Shown here in pieces: positions 15,457-23,572 of a DNA stretch of 45,512 nt. This DNA comes from Verrucomicrobiota bacterium (lineage in GTDB: Bacteria > Chlamydiota > Chlamydiia > Chlamydiales > Rhabdochlamydiaceae): NCBI GenBank assembly GCA_018239665.1, contig JAFEGV010000012.1:1-45512 (forward strand). The letters are read 5' to 3'. A program made the position numbers and the translations under genes. Below the pieces are notes generated by a model. The model made no database searches, had not been told where the DNA came from, and worked only from the letters and a program-made list of their open reading frames with translations. How positions within the stretch are numbered: position 1 is the stretch's first letter; each line of letters starts with the position of its first letter.

Positions 15457-16182
15457 TCACTTGGGAAAGTTGTGATAGTGGAGGTTTTTCTTGTTGCCGA
15501 ATTTCAAGAGTGTCGTTCCAAGCACGAGCTTTGCATGCCCTTTGATCTTCTCAAAAAACGACAGCTCCTTCTTTTCCGGAGGAGGAATTCCTTCGGGCGG
15601 GTAATAGATATATACCGGGATCTTCCCAATATCCTTGTCGATTTCCTCAGCCTGCACAACTTTTCCTTCCGCAGGCAATGACAGTTTCTTATAGGCGGCC
15701 TCAGTCAACAACAGGTACCGTTTTTCCTTCACTTGGTTCTTTAACAGCCTGTGGACCAGGATCACATCCACTCCGGACAGTTCCATAAACGACCCGATCT
15801 TCACGATCGACGCCTTGCCAAAGTGCGCAACGATTTTAATGTTCAGGCTTCCCAGGTTGGCGCAAGCGCCGCAATCGCACACATTTTTTTCCTGCAAGGC
15901 ATTTATCTTACGTTTAAATGCCGTGAAGAACCGTAAAATTTTCTCCGTAAGCATCCGAGGGTCTTTGTGCATTTCTTCGGGCAGCTTTTCGTAAGGCAAA
16001 AATAGAAAGATCGCATCTCCTTCCAACTTGGAGACCTCCATGGGCAATGCGACTTCTTTGACCAATGCGGTCATCAGCTCATTGATGAGATAAATGCCAT
16101 GAGTATGCTCCATTTGGTTGCGGACCATGTATTCCGTATAACCGCTAATGTCAGCGATGAAAAAGAACATCTCGTCTGGCAT
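15457..16182 (-). CDS. DUF2652 nucleotide-cyclase-like protein
   Basis: The ATG at 16182 gives 241 residues; a GTG at 16212 is an alternative. The N-terminal FFFIADISGYTEYMV and VSKLEGDAIFLFLP segments match the metal-binding strands of class III nucleotide cyclases (Asp in ADISGYT, Asp in GDA). VAHFGKA and SGVDVILVHRLLKN follow, as in DUF2652. A small Cys cluster (CDCGAC) interrupts the domain. Whether it makes cyclic nucleotides is unknown; many DUF2652 proteins lack proven activity. No signal peptide is present. The gene is divergent from the carrier-like gene at 16537. Confidence 0.75.
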   Translation of the reverse strand: MPDEMFFFIADISGYTEYMVRNQMEHTHGIYLINELMTALVKEVALPMEVSKLEGDAIFLFLPYEKLPEEMHKDPRMLTEKILRFFTAFKRKINALQEKNVCDCGACANLGSLNIKIVAHFGKASIVKIGSFMELSGVDVILVHRLLKNQVKEKRYLLLTEAAYKKLSLPAEGKVVQAEEIDKDIGKIPVYIYYPPEGIPPPEKKELSFFEKIKGHAKLVLGTTLLKFGNKKNLHYHNFPK

Positions 16183-16311
16183 GGACACCCCGCCTTTACT
16201 TGCAATCTGCACTGATTCCTATTTAGAAGAGTTGGGCTATTTTTCCAACCGAGAAATTAAAATAAATTTTACCCATTTTTATTTAGCTACTCATTTGGTA
16301 TCATGTAGGCC

Positions 16312-16446
16312 ATGGAAACAAAAGAGCACTCATTTACATCTGCTTTTTTTGCTCAACCTCATGGCTTCTTCGCCAATGAGAACGCACCTTCCATCTCTCA
16401 GATCGTCCGCAACCTACTCCTTATTCTGCGCCCAGCGGCGCAGTAA
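16312..16446 (+). CDS. Possible 44-residue small protein
   Basis: This short reading frame in the 355-bp divergent gap begins ATGGAAACAAAAGAG and ends with CAGTAA. A TATCAT box (16300-16305) lies just upstream but the ribosome binding site is weak. The sequence (METKEHSFTSAFF..., then SISQIVRNLLLILRP) matches nothing I recognise. The remainder of the gap holds only a hairpin and AT-rich promoter-like DNA. Confidence 0.25.
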   Translation: METKEHSFTSAFFAQPHGFFANENAPSISQIVRNLLLILRPAAQ

Positions 16447-16483
16447 CATATTCATCCAACCCACATTTTTATTTTTTAAATCC

Positions 16484-16501
16484 AAGTTCTAAAAAGAACT
16501 T
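16484..16501. repeat. Short hairpin upstream of the carrier-like gene
   Basis: AAGTTCT-AAAA-AGAACTT forms a 7-bp stem. The TATATATTTACTTAAGGAATTT that follows holds the AAGGA ribosome binding site for the gene at 16537. It could be a weak terminator of the small reading frame upstream or a leader structure. Confidence 0.4.
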
Positions 16502-16536
16502 GTAAAACTCTATATATTTACTTAAGGAATTTTTGT

Positions 16537-17286
16537 ATGTCTACGAGACCTACATCTGAACCATCCGGGCAAGCCCGATGGTTCAATTGGGACCAATTTA
16601 ATCCCATATTCGCAGCGGCGGGAGCGATCGTTCCCCCTTACTATTTCTTTGTTAGAAAAAGCTGGGAACAGCAAGGAAAACCTGTCCCCTCAATGACAAT
16701 GAGGGAAGTTGTCATGGGCGGCGTCAAAGCTTCTCCTACGATCGGCACGATCGTCGGCACGCAAATGATCGTCCAAACCTTTGTTGAAAAAGCTTTGGCA
16801 AAAGCCCGAAAAAGCGGAGAGGACCAGCCTCCCGGCTTTTGGGCTATGTTTGGAAGCTCCGCCATTGTCGGCGGCATATCGGCTCCTTTATTGGCGATCT
16901 TCAACGGGCAAACAATGGGGCTCTCCCCTACGCAGTCTTTGTCTGCGTTGTCGCCTAAGCAGGTGGCTGCGATTGTCACTCGAGAGACCAGCTTCCTCTT
17001 TTCGTTGCGGATCAGCGATCCTGTCAGTAAAAAAATGAAACAGATCGCAGGCGATAACAAAGCCGTTGAATATAGTTCGGCGGCTTTAAGCGGCGGGATC
17101 GGAAGCCTCATCGGCCATCCAGCAGATACTGCTTTAACTCTTTGGCAAAAAGGGATTAAAGTCGTCTCCTTGCAGCAATTGATGCGCGGCGCTGCTTCCA
17201 AAAGCATCGGCGTCGCAGGCTTTTCCGTATGCTACAAGGCATTGAAAGATGTCTTGGCAGCTGCTCAAAACAGAATCGATGAATAG
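16537..17286 (+). CDS. Mitochondrial-carrier-like membrane protein
   Basis: This 249-residue protein appears to have three related hydrophobic repeats. The third is the clearest: SGGIGSLIGHPADTALTLWQ (about 185-204) matches the carrier signature Gx..GxxxxxPxDxxxxxxQ, with P195 and D197, and LMRGAASKSIGVAGFSVCYKALKDVL (215-240) matches the second half-repeat (YRG...GF...YE.LK). Repeats 1 (about 55-90) and 2 (about 105-170, with VTRETSFLFSLRISDPV) are more diverged. True carriers are about 300 residues and eukaryotic; the only bacterial member I recall is a Legionella secreted effector. It may be a nucleotide or metabolite carrier or a host-directed effector. An AAGGA site precedes the ATG. Confidence 0.55.
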   Translation: MSTRPTSEPSGQARWFNWDQFNPIFAAAGAIVPPYYFFVRKSWEQQGKPVPSMTMREVVMGGVKASPTIGTIVGTQMIVQTFVEKALAKARKSGEDQPPGFWAMFGSSAIVGGISAPLLAIFNGQTMGLSPTQSLSALSPKQVAAIVTRETSFLFSLRISDPVSKKMKQIAGDNKAVEYSSAALSGGIGSLIGHPADTALTLWQKGIKVVSLQQLMRGAASKSIGVAGFSVCYKALKDVLAAAQNRIDE

Positions 17287-17295
17287 GAGTCTCAT

Positions 17296-17715
17296 ATGAC
17301 AACTGCATTTACGAACAAATTGGTCGCCGTCATGAACGAAAAGATCGAGCCGGGGGTGATTATGAACGCCCTGGCCCACATGTGCATCGGTTTTGGATCA
17401 ACGATTGGAACAGAAGCGTTGCGGCTGACCAACTACGTTGACGCGGATGGCGGAAGCCATCCGTCCATTTCCGAAATGCCGTTTATGATCTTAAAGGCAA
17501 ACTCGAACAAGATCCGAGCCCTTCGGCAAGCCTGCATTGAGCAAGGGATTTCCTTTGTCGACTTCACCAATACGATGACGATTGGCACCTACCTCGAGCA
17601 GATCGAGCGGACGAAGCAGACAAAAGGGGAAGAGCTGATCTACTACGGGATCGTCCTGTTCGGCAACTGGGACAAAGTCTCGGAGCTGACGCGTAAATTC
17701 TCACTGTGGAAATAA
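17296..17715 (+). CDS. DUF2000-family protein
   Basis: This 139-residue cytosolic protein begins FTNKLVAVMNEKIEPGVIMNALAHMCIGFG, the characteristic DUF2000 start, and continues with a central MPFMILKANSNKIRAL and a GIVLFGNWDKVSELTRKFSLWK end. The fold is that of peptidyl-tRNA hydrolase II-like proteins, but no function is established. It follows the carrier-like gene by 9 bp and a terminator follows, so the two form a small operon. Confidence 0.85.
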   Translation: MTTAFTNKLVAVMNEKIEPGVIMNALAHMCIGFGSTIGTEALRLTNYVDADGGSHPSISEMPFMILKANSNKIRALRQACIEQGISFVDFTNTMTIGTYLEQIERTKQTKGEELIYYGIVLFGNWDKVSELTRKFSLWK

Positions 17716-17722
17716 GCATGAC

Positions 17723-17753
17723 GCCGCCTCTATTTCTAGAGGCGGCATTTCTT
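17723..17753. terminator. Rho-independent terminator between convergent genes
   Basis: GCCGCCTCTA-TTTC-TAGAGGCGGC forms a 10-bp perfect stem followed by ATTTCTT. It ends the DUF2000 transcript and also lies just beyond the stop of the convergent PP2C gene. Confidence 0.85.
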
Positions 17754-17756
17754 AAA

Positions 17757-19043
17757 TTAACGGATCTTCACCACAAGCGCCGACAGATTGTCCGTAGACC
17801 CGGACTCATGAGCTGAATAGATGATGTTTCTAGCAAGAGCGCCGGGAGAGAGTTGGCGATGGAGGTGAACGGAGCTTGCGACATCGACCGTTCTTGCGAC
17901 ATCATAGATCCCATCGCAACAGAGGACAAGATGGCTGCCCTGCCGGATATCCGATAAGGGCTTCATGGCAATTTTGGGACGGGCGCTGATGGCGCCATTG
18001 AGCCGGTGATCGCCGATCGCCCTAGCTACAGCCAAGATCCCATTGACCCGATGCACCCCAAAAACATTCTCGACGGTCCCGCCGCGCCGCTCGATCCCTC
18101 GACGGTAACGGGGATCGTTAGGTTTTGCGTCTTCCGTCAGCTGCTCCGCAGTTCCGCTGTTGTCCAAAATCGTCCGCGCGTCGCCAACGTTCGCCGTCCA
18201 TAGCTTATTGTCTATGACCATCGCGACCGTTGCCGTCGTCCCCTGCCTTCGGGCAATCTCTCCATGCTGGTCCTTAAAATCCCTGTTCAAACGGACAGAG
18301 GTCATTTTTAACGCGCGCCAGATCCCCGCATCGGTGAGACCGTTCGGGTTATACTCGACAAGCGCCTCCGATAATTTCCGCTGCAAGTGATCGCGCACAT
18401 AACGGGCCGCCATCGGGCCGCCGTGCCCATCAAAAATACCATAGAGCTGAACGGGGAAGTCCCTTTGCCCCACTCGGACATTGAACGTTGTGGCTATGTG
18501 CTCATCTTCCATTGTAGGACGTCTTCCTTGCGCATGGGCAATGCCTACCTGCACATGGCCAACACGCTCTTCGTGCATCTCCCATGTCGGAGGCGCCTGC
18601 CGATACTGGAACGACTTGACAGGTTCATGCGCCATTTGCTCTGCATTGCGCTCGCGCTGCCGCTGCATTGCCTGAACAATTCCGGCATCGTCTTTCAACC
18701 GAAATTCTAGGTCCTGATTGTCGGCCTTGGCCAATCCGATCCAACTTAAAAACGACCAAAAGCAGTTGACAACCGATTGCCAAGCATCGGAGAGGTAGTC
18801 GCAAAACCCCTTGGAAACAGGTTCCACATGTTGGACGCTCCGAAGAGTTGTCTGAATAGCTGGGTTCATCTGAGGCTGTGCCGGCGATCGGCCAGGCATA
18901 AAAAAAGAGACATTGAGATCGCTATTGCCTCTTCCTGCAACAGCCCTCGGCAAGGCGGGCCCTGAAGAATGGGGTGCAGTAAAGACTGACGCGTTGAACT
19001 GAGTTTGATGGGAACGTTGCTGATTCGGAAAAATGATCGACAT
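17757..19043 (-). CDS. PP2C-type serine/threonine phosphatase with long N-terminal extension
   Basis: This 428-residue protein has a catalytic PPM/PP2C domain at about 165-428 with all main motifs: GRRPTMEDEH, GIFDGHGG (203-209), GTTATVAMV, TANVGDARTIL, LAVARAIGD, LCCDGIYDV and STDNLSALVV. The metal-binding acidic residues (Asp of DGHGG, CCDG and STDN) are intact, so activity is likely. The motifs are close to eukaryotic PP2C. The N-terminal 160 residues are unlike known domains, disordered at first, with a hydrophobic stretch near 90-105. It could control a bacterial Ser/Thr kinase or be a secreted effector. A GAGG ribosome binding site precedes the ATG. Confidence 0.9.
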   Translation of the reverse strand: MSIIFPNQQRSHQTQFNASVFTAPHSSGPALPRAVAGRGNSDLNVSFFMPGRSPAQPQMNPAIQTTLRSVQHVEPVSKGFCDYLSDAWQSVVNCFWSFLSWIGLAKADNQDLEFRLKDDAGIVQAMQRQRERNAEQMAHEPVKSFQYRQAPPTWEMHEERVGHVQVGIAHAQGRRPTMEDEHIATTFNVRVGQRDFPVQLYGIFDGHGGPMAARYVRDHLQRKLSEALVEYNPNGLTDAGIWRALKMTSVRLNRDFKDQHGEIARRQGTTATVAMVIDNKLWTANVGDARTILDNSGTAEQLTEDAKPNDPRYRRGIERRGGTVENVFGVHRVNGILAVARAIGDHRLNGAISARPKIAMKPLSDIRQGSHLVLCCDGIYDVARTVDVASSVHLHRQLSPGALARNIIYSAHESGSTDNLSALVVKIR

Positions 19044-19201
19044 AAAACCTCAACTAAAACACCAATATTTGCATTAAATTATATCAAAAAAGAGCAAAAA
19101 AAGTCATTAAAAACAGCATTAATAATCCAGTTTAATTATATCACTAAAATTAATCCCAAATTTAACGATTAACCATTTAATCATTATTTCCTCAAAACCT
19201 A

Positions 19202-19230
19202 TTGACGAGTTCAAAATTTTTAATTAATAA
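19202..19230 (+). promoter_or_regulatory. Sigma-70-like promoter of the efflux operon
   Basis: TTGACG (19202-19207), a 17-bp spacer and TAATAA (19225-19230) lie about 30 bp upstream of the TolC-like start codon, in AT-rich DNA. It matches the TTGACA/TATAAT consensus well. The rest of the gap between PP2C and the efflux genes is AT-rich without other signals. Confidence 0.7.
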
Positions 19231-19260
19231 GAAGGTTAGGTAAATAATAAAATTAACACA

Positions 19261-20736
19261 ATGATTTTGCGCATTTTAAAAAATACTTTTATCTTTGGAG
19301 CCTTGGCCCTTCTTTCCGCTTGCGTCTCATTGCCGAAAGATGAGCAGCGGGAAAATCTGCTTTCCGCCCCATCTGTTGCAGACTCTGTCGCAAGCAGCGT
19401 CGAGAGCGGTATGTTTTCGCTGGGAGATTGGCCTCAAGAAAACTGGTGGGAAGTGTTTCAATCCACGGAACTCAACGAGCTGATCCAGGAAGCGCTTGCT
19501 CAAAACCCCTCGATCCAAAGCATCGAACGGCGCGTTGAATATGCCAAACAATCTGCAAAAGTAGTGCGCTCCAAGCTATTTCCCCTTCTCTTCTTCGATG
19601 CCGATGAAACGTGGCAGTACTTGAGCAGAAACGGCCTTTACCGTGCATTGAATCCGACGGTTCCCCTCAATGCCAATCTGGTCGATCTGACCCTTTCATT
19701 TACCTATGAGTTCGACTTCTGGGGAAAGAACAGGAACCTCTTCAACGCCGCCCTGGGAGAAGAAAAAGCCCAAGAGGCGGAGGCTGCCCAAGTTGAGCTG
19801 ATCACAACGACAGCTGTTGCGCAAGCTTACTTTGCCCTCAAGACCAACTTGATCAGAAAACGGCTGTTTGAAGCTCTTTTCGATGTGCGCCGCGAAGTAT
19901 TTAGCTTGCAAACCCTGCTTCAGGACAAAGCGCTTCTTTCCAAGCTTCAGCCTCTTTTATCGGAAGAGAACCTTTTGGAAGCAGAAAAGCTCCTCTTTAG
20001 CATCGAGCAAGAGGTCGAAACAGACAAGCACCTCCTGAATATTTTAGTGGGAGCCGGACCCGACGCTCCATTGCACATCGCGGCTGAACTTCCTCCAACG
20101 CTGCGCAACATCACTATCCCCAAAAACCTTTCGATCGACCTGTTGTCTCGGCGTCCCGATCTGATGGCCCAAATTTGGCGCGTCGAGTCGCTTGCCCATG
20201 AAGTGGGAGCCGCAAAAGCTGATTTTTACCCCAATATCAACCTGACCGCCTTCGCAGGACTTGAGAGCATCTTCTACCGCTACCTGTTCAAATCGACCAG
20301 CAAGACCGGAGGTCTTCAGCCGGCCATCCATCTTCCCATCTTTACCGCCGGGGAAATTCGCGCGAACATCAGAGCCAAAAAAGCCCTGTTCGACGAGGCA
20401 GTGTTCTCCTACAACCAGCTCTTGCTGCAGAGCGCCTCGGAAGTTGCCGACCTTCTCGTTTTGGCCAAAGCGACCTTTGAGCAAAAGGCCGATCAGGAGC
20501 TGATCGTCGAAGCCGCGCAAAACCGCTACGACATCATCACGTTGAGGCAGCTCTCCGGACTTGACAACAGCTTCGCCGAGTATTTCATCAAAGAGGAACT
20601 GATCCTTAAAGAGCTCGACAATGTGACCCTCCTCTATACCCAGTACCTTGCGACGATCAAGTTGATCAAGGCCCTTGGCGGCGGCTACCAATCGGCGTAC
20701 AGCCTTCCCTTAACTGCCTTAGGAGATGGACCATGA
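19261..20736 (+). CDS. Outer membrane efflux lipoprotein, TolC/NodT family
   Basis: This 491-residue protein has a lipoprotein signal (residues 1-20) with an LLSAC lipobox at C21. The mature part resembles NodT/OprM outer-membrane factors, with WWEVFQSTELNELIQEALAQNPS, LSFTYEFDFWGKNRNLFNAA, SIDLLSRRPDLMAQIWRVE and LNITLTAFAGLESIF-like segments. It would form the outer-membrane duct of a tripartite pump. The gene overlaps the adaptor gene by 4 bp and heads a three-gene operon behind the promoter at 19202-19230. Confidence 0.92.
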   Translation: MILRILKNTFIFGALALLSACVSLPKDEQRENLLSAPSVADSVASSVESGMFSLGDWPQENWWEVFQSTELNELIQEALAQNPSIQSIERRVEYAKQSAKVVRSKLFPLLFFDADETWQYLSRNGLYRALNPTVPLNANLVDLTLSFTYEFDFWGKNRNLFNAALGEEKAQEAEAAQVELITTTAVAQAYFALKTNLIRKRLFEALFDVRREVFSLQTLLQDKALLSKLQPLLSEENLLEAEKLLFSIEQEVETDKHLLNILVGAGPDAPLHIAAELPPTLRNITIPKNLSIDLLSRRPDLMAQIWRVESLAHEVGAAKADFYPNINLTAFAGLESIFYRYLFKSTSKTGGLQPAIHLPIFTAGEIRANIRAKKALFDEAVFSYNQLLLQSASEVADLLVLAKATFEQKADQELIVEAAQNRYDIITLRQLSGLDNSFAEYFIKEELILKELDNVTLLYTQYLATIKLIKALGGGYQSAYSLPLTALGDGP

Positions 20737-21938
20737 CGACAGCGCCTACAGCCTCTCCTTCCAATCACAAAAGAAAAAAGATCGCGCTTATTTTCTCTTC
20801 CGTCTGCATCGCGCTTGCCCTCGCATTCTTTTTCTTTTGGCTCCTCTACCTCCGCTACATCGAATACACCGACGACGCTTATGTGGAAGGGAACCAAGTC
20901 TACATCACTCCTTTGCGTCCCGGCTTCATCACTGCGATCCATTCCGATGACACCTACCTGGTCAAAAAGGGACAAGTGCTCATCGACCTCGATAAGACCG
21001 ATGCTACGATCGCGCTGAACCAAGCCAAAAAAAATCTCGCCCAGGTCGTCCGCGAGGTCTGCCAGATGTTCCACCAGGTCTTTGTCTACGAAGCGGAGAT
21101 CGAGGTGAAAAAAGCGGAATACATCAAGTCGGCGCAGGATTTTGAGCATCGAAGGGATGTCATCGAGGAAGGAGGCGTGTCGGTCGAAGATTTTGAACAT
21201 GCGATCGCCGCATTGAGCAGCAGCTTCTACTCCCTGCAAATGACGGAACTCCTCTATGAAAAAGCCCTCAGCATCGTTCAAGGGACATCGATCAAGGGGC
21301 ATCCTCTTGTCCTCGAAGCTGCCGACAGAGTGCGCGATGCGTGGGTGCAGCTCTACCGCTGCCGGATCTATTCTCCCGTCGAAGGGCTCGTCGCGCAGAG
21401 AAAAATCCAAGTCGGGATGTGGGCCGATATCGGTCAACTGCTCATGAGCGTCATCCCTCTCGATCAGATCTGGGTCAATGCCAACTATAAAGAGACCCAG
21501 CTGAAACACATGAGGATCGGCCAGCCTGTGAGGATCACCTCTGATCTCTATGGCGATGATGTCGTCTTTCGCGGCACGATCGCAGGACTTCCCGGCGCGG
21601 CAGGCAACGCGTTTTCCCTGCTTCCTCCTCAAAACCTCTCCGGAAACTGGATCAAGATTGTGCAGCGCGTGCCGGTGCGCGTCTCATTGGATGCTGAAGA
21701 GATCAAGCTGCATCCCTTGCGGATCGGTCTTTCGATGGAGGCCATCGTCGACCTGCGCAACCAAAATGGGCTATTGGTCCCGCAGACCAATGAAGGGTCT
21801 CCCAAATATGAAACTCCCATCTACGAGTGGGAAGAAAAAGGAGATGAAGAGGCGATCGCATTGATCCTCAACGAGAACCTCGATCCGAGCCTTTCCGCTT
21901 TCGCCGAGACACCTCTGCTCATTCAAATGCAGGAGTGA
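20733..21938 (+). CDS. emrA: HlyD/EmrA-family membrane fusion protein
   Basis: This 401-residue periplasmic adaptor has one N-terminal membrane helix (about 18-42, rich in Phe/Leu). A biotinyl-lipoyl-like section follows (YTDDAYVEGNQVYITPLRPGFI, HSDDTYLVKKGQVLIDLDKTDA), then a coiled-coil-like helical hairpin, and a beta-barrel region with RIYSPVEGLVAQRKIQVGMWADIGQ. It would join the EmrB-like pump at 21940 to the TolC-like duct at 19261. It is spaced tightly with both neighbours (4-bp overlap upstream, 1-bp gap downstream). Confidence 0.92.
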   Translation: MTTAPTASPSNHKRKKIALIFSSVCIALALAFFFFWLLYLRYIEYTDDAYVEGNQVYITPLRPGFITAIHSDDTYLVKKGQVLIDLDKTDATIALNQAKKNLAQVVREVCQMFHQVFVYEAEIEVKKAEYIKSAQDFEHRRDVIEEGGVSVEDFEHAIAALSSSFYSLQMTELLYEKALSIVQGTSIKGHPLVLEAADRVRDAWVQLYRCRIYSPVEGLVAQRKIQVGMWADIGQLLMSVIPLDQIWVNANYKETQLKHMRIGQPVRITSDLYGDDVVFRGTIAGLPGAAGNAFSLLPPQNLSGNWIKIVQRVPVRVSLDAEEIKLHPLRIGLSMEAIVDLRNQNGLLVPQTNEGSPKYETPIYEWEEKGDEEAIALILNENLDPSLSAFAETPLLIQMQE

Positions 21939-21939
21939 G

Positions 21940-23478
21940 ATGCAAGAAACTCCATCAAATCCAGTTCCCCTCTATATCGCCCTCTTCTGCATGCTGTTCT
22001 CCGTGATCTTCAACTACACCTTAAGCATCATGGCCTCTCCCTACATCGTCGGAGAATTAGGAGGGAGCAATGACATCGCGACTTACTCAGTCTCGTTATA
22101 TGCGCTTGGCAACGCGCTGAGCATCCCCTTGGGAAAGCCGCTCATCGCTCGAATGGGGGCAGCTCGCATTGTTACCGTTGTCCTCATCCTCTTTGCGTTT
22201 TTCTCGTTGATGTGCGCGCTCTCTCCTACAAACCCTTTTTTCAACGCATCCCGTTTTTTGCAAGGGTTCGTGGCAGGCCCTCTTTATGCGATCGGGTTTC
22301 ATTTGTTTTCCTGGTTGCAGCCCAAAGAAAAGCGGGGGCTTTTTTCATCAATCTCCTTGATGATCTTCACGACAGGCCCTGTGATCGGCGCCTGCTGGGG
22401 AGGATGGGTCGCTTATGAATGGCATTGGCAGTGGGTGTTCTATCTCAATGTTCCCCTTCTGCTTCTCTTAGCTTGGTATATCAGGCGCCGTCTACAACAA
22501 TTGACAGAGCCCTCAATACCAAAAAAGCCTTTCGACGGGATCGGCTACCTTTTCTATTTTTTGGGCATATTCACCTTAAGCATAGCCATCATCTTAGGGC
22601 AAGAGCTCGACTGGCTCCGCTCCCATGTCATTTTGACCCTTGGAGCGATTGGGGTCCCTTCCCTGATCTTTTTCATCCTGTGGGAGCTTAACCACGAAGA
22701 CCCTATCCTCGACCTGAAGCTCCTTAAACAACCCGTGCTGTCGTTTGCCCTTTTTAACCTCGCAGTCCTCTTTTCCCTTTATTTTGGGATTGTGATCCTG
22801 CTTTCCCTTTGGCTTAAGCTCTGGGTGAACTACACGCCGAACTGGATTGCGCTGCTTTTGGGAATCATGGCGCTTACAGGACTATTTCCTGTTTTCCTCA
22901 TCGATAAAAAAATTGCCCGGATCGACAACCGGATCTTTTTAGCTTTATCGATCATCTTTCTTACCATCTCCAGTTTTCATACGATGCAGTTCAATGTGGA
23001 TATCGATTTTGAACGGATTGCCACTTCACGGATCTTTGCAGGTTTAGGCCTCGCCCTGTTCCTGGCCCCCATCTTCCGCCTCTGCTTCCACGCGCTTCCC
23101 AATGAAGAGAGCATGTTCAAAGTGCTCGGCCTCTTCCAAGTGACGAGAGCTCTTTCGAGCGGGCTTGGCGCTTCGCTGTACAATGTCACTTGGATCCGCA
23201 GGCAAGTTTTTTTCCATGACCGGCTGGGAAGCAGCATCACTGCAGAATCGGCCCAGACCCAAGAGTTCTTCATCCAAGCAAACACTGTTGGCATCCGTGG
23301 AGAGCATGCCAACGCGCAGCTTGAGTACTATCTGCAGAGCGAGGCCACATCCCTTGCGCTCGACGACTGCTTTTACCTGATGGCCTGGATCCTGATCGGC
23401 CTCTTGATCACGTTTGCATTCACATTCTTCGCCAAAAAAGGCGCCTTCGTCACCGTAGAGACAAAAGCTTCACCTTAA
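21940..23478 (+). CDS. emrB: DHA2-family MFS efflux pump, EmrB-like
   Basis: This 512-residue protein has about 14 predicted transmembrane helices, as in the DHA2 (EmrB/QacA) group. It includes MASPYIVGELGG, ISIPLGKPLIARMGAARIV-like motif A, ASRFLQGFVAGPLYAI and TTGPVIGACWGGWVAYEWHWQWVFYLNVP. The last is the strongly conserved region of EmrB. Together with the adaptor and the outer-membrane factor it makes a complete proton-driven multidrug efflux system. Toxic lipids or host antimicrobial compounds are plausible substrates but are not shown. Confidence 0.92.
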   Translation: MQETPSNPVPLYIALFCMLFSVIFNYTLSIMASPYIVGELGGSNDIATYSVSLYALGNALSIPLGKPLIARMGAARIVTVVLILFAFFSLMCALSPTNPFFNASRFLQGFVAGPLYAIGFHLFSWLQPKEKRGLFSSISLMIFTTGPVIGACWGGWVAYEWHWQWVFYLNVPLLLLLAWYIRRRLQQLTEPSIPKKPFDGIGYLFYFLGIFTLSIAIILGQELDWLRSHVILTLGAIGVPSLIFFILWELNHEDPILDLKLLKQPVLSFALFNLAVLFSLYFGIVILLSLWLKLWVNYTPNWIALLLGIMALTGLFPVFLIDKKIARIDNRIFLALSIIFLTISSFHTMQFNVDIDFERIATSRIFAGLGLALFLAPIFRLCFHALPNEESMFKVLGLFQVTRALSSGLGASLYNVTWIRRQVFFHDRLGSSITAESAQTQEFFIQANTVGIRGEHANAQLEYYLQSEATSLALDDCFYLMAWILIGLLITFAFTFFAKKGAFVTVETKASP

Positions 23479-23572
23479 CTCGAACGTCACTGCAGCTACT
23501 TTTTCTATTTTAAAAATAATGGAAAATCCATAGACTTTTTTTTCATTCGACAACACAAACCAGGGAACTGTT

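Noticed and set aside
20685..21632. Long antisense reading frame (315 codons) over the HlyD/EmrA gene
   Set aside because: It overlaps a well-supported gene and shows no family features.
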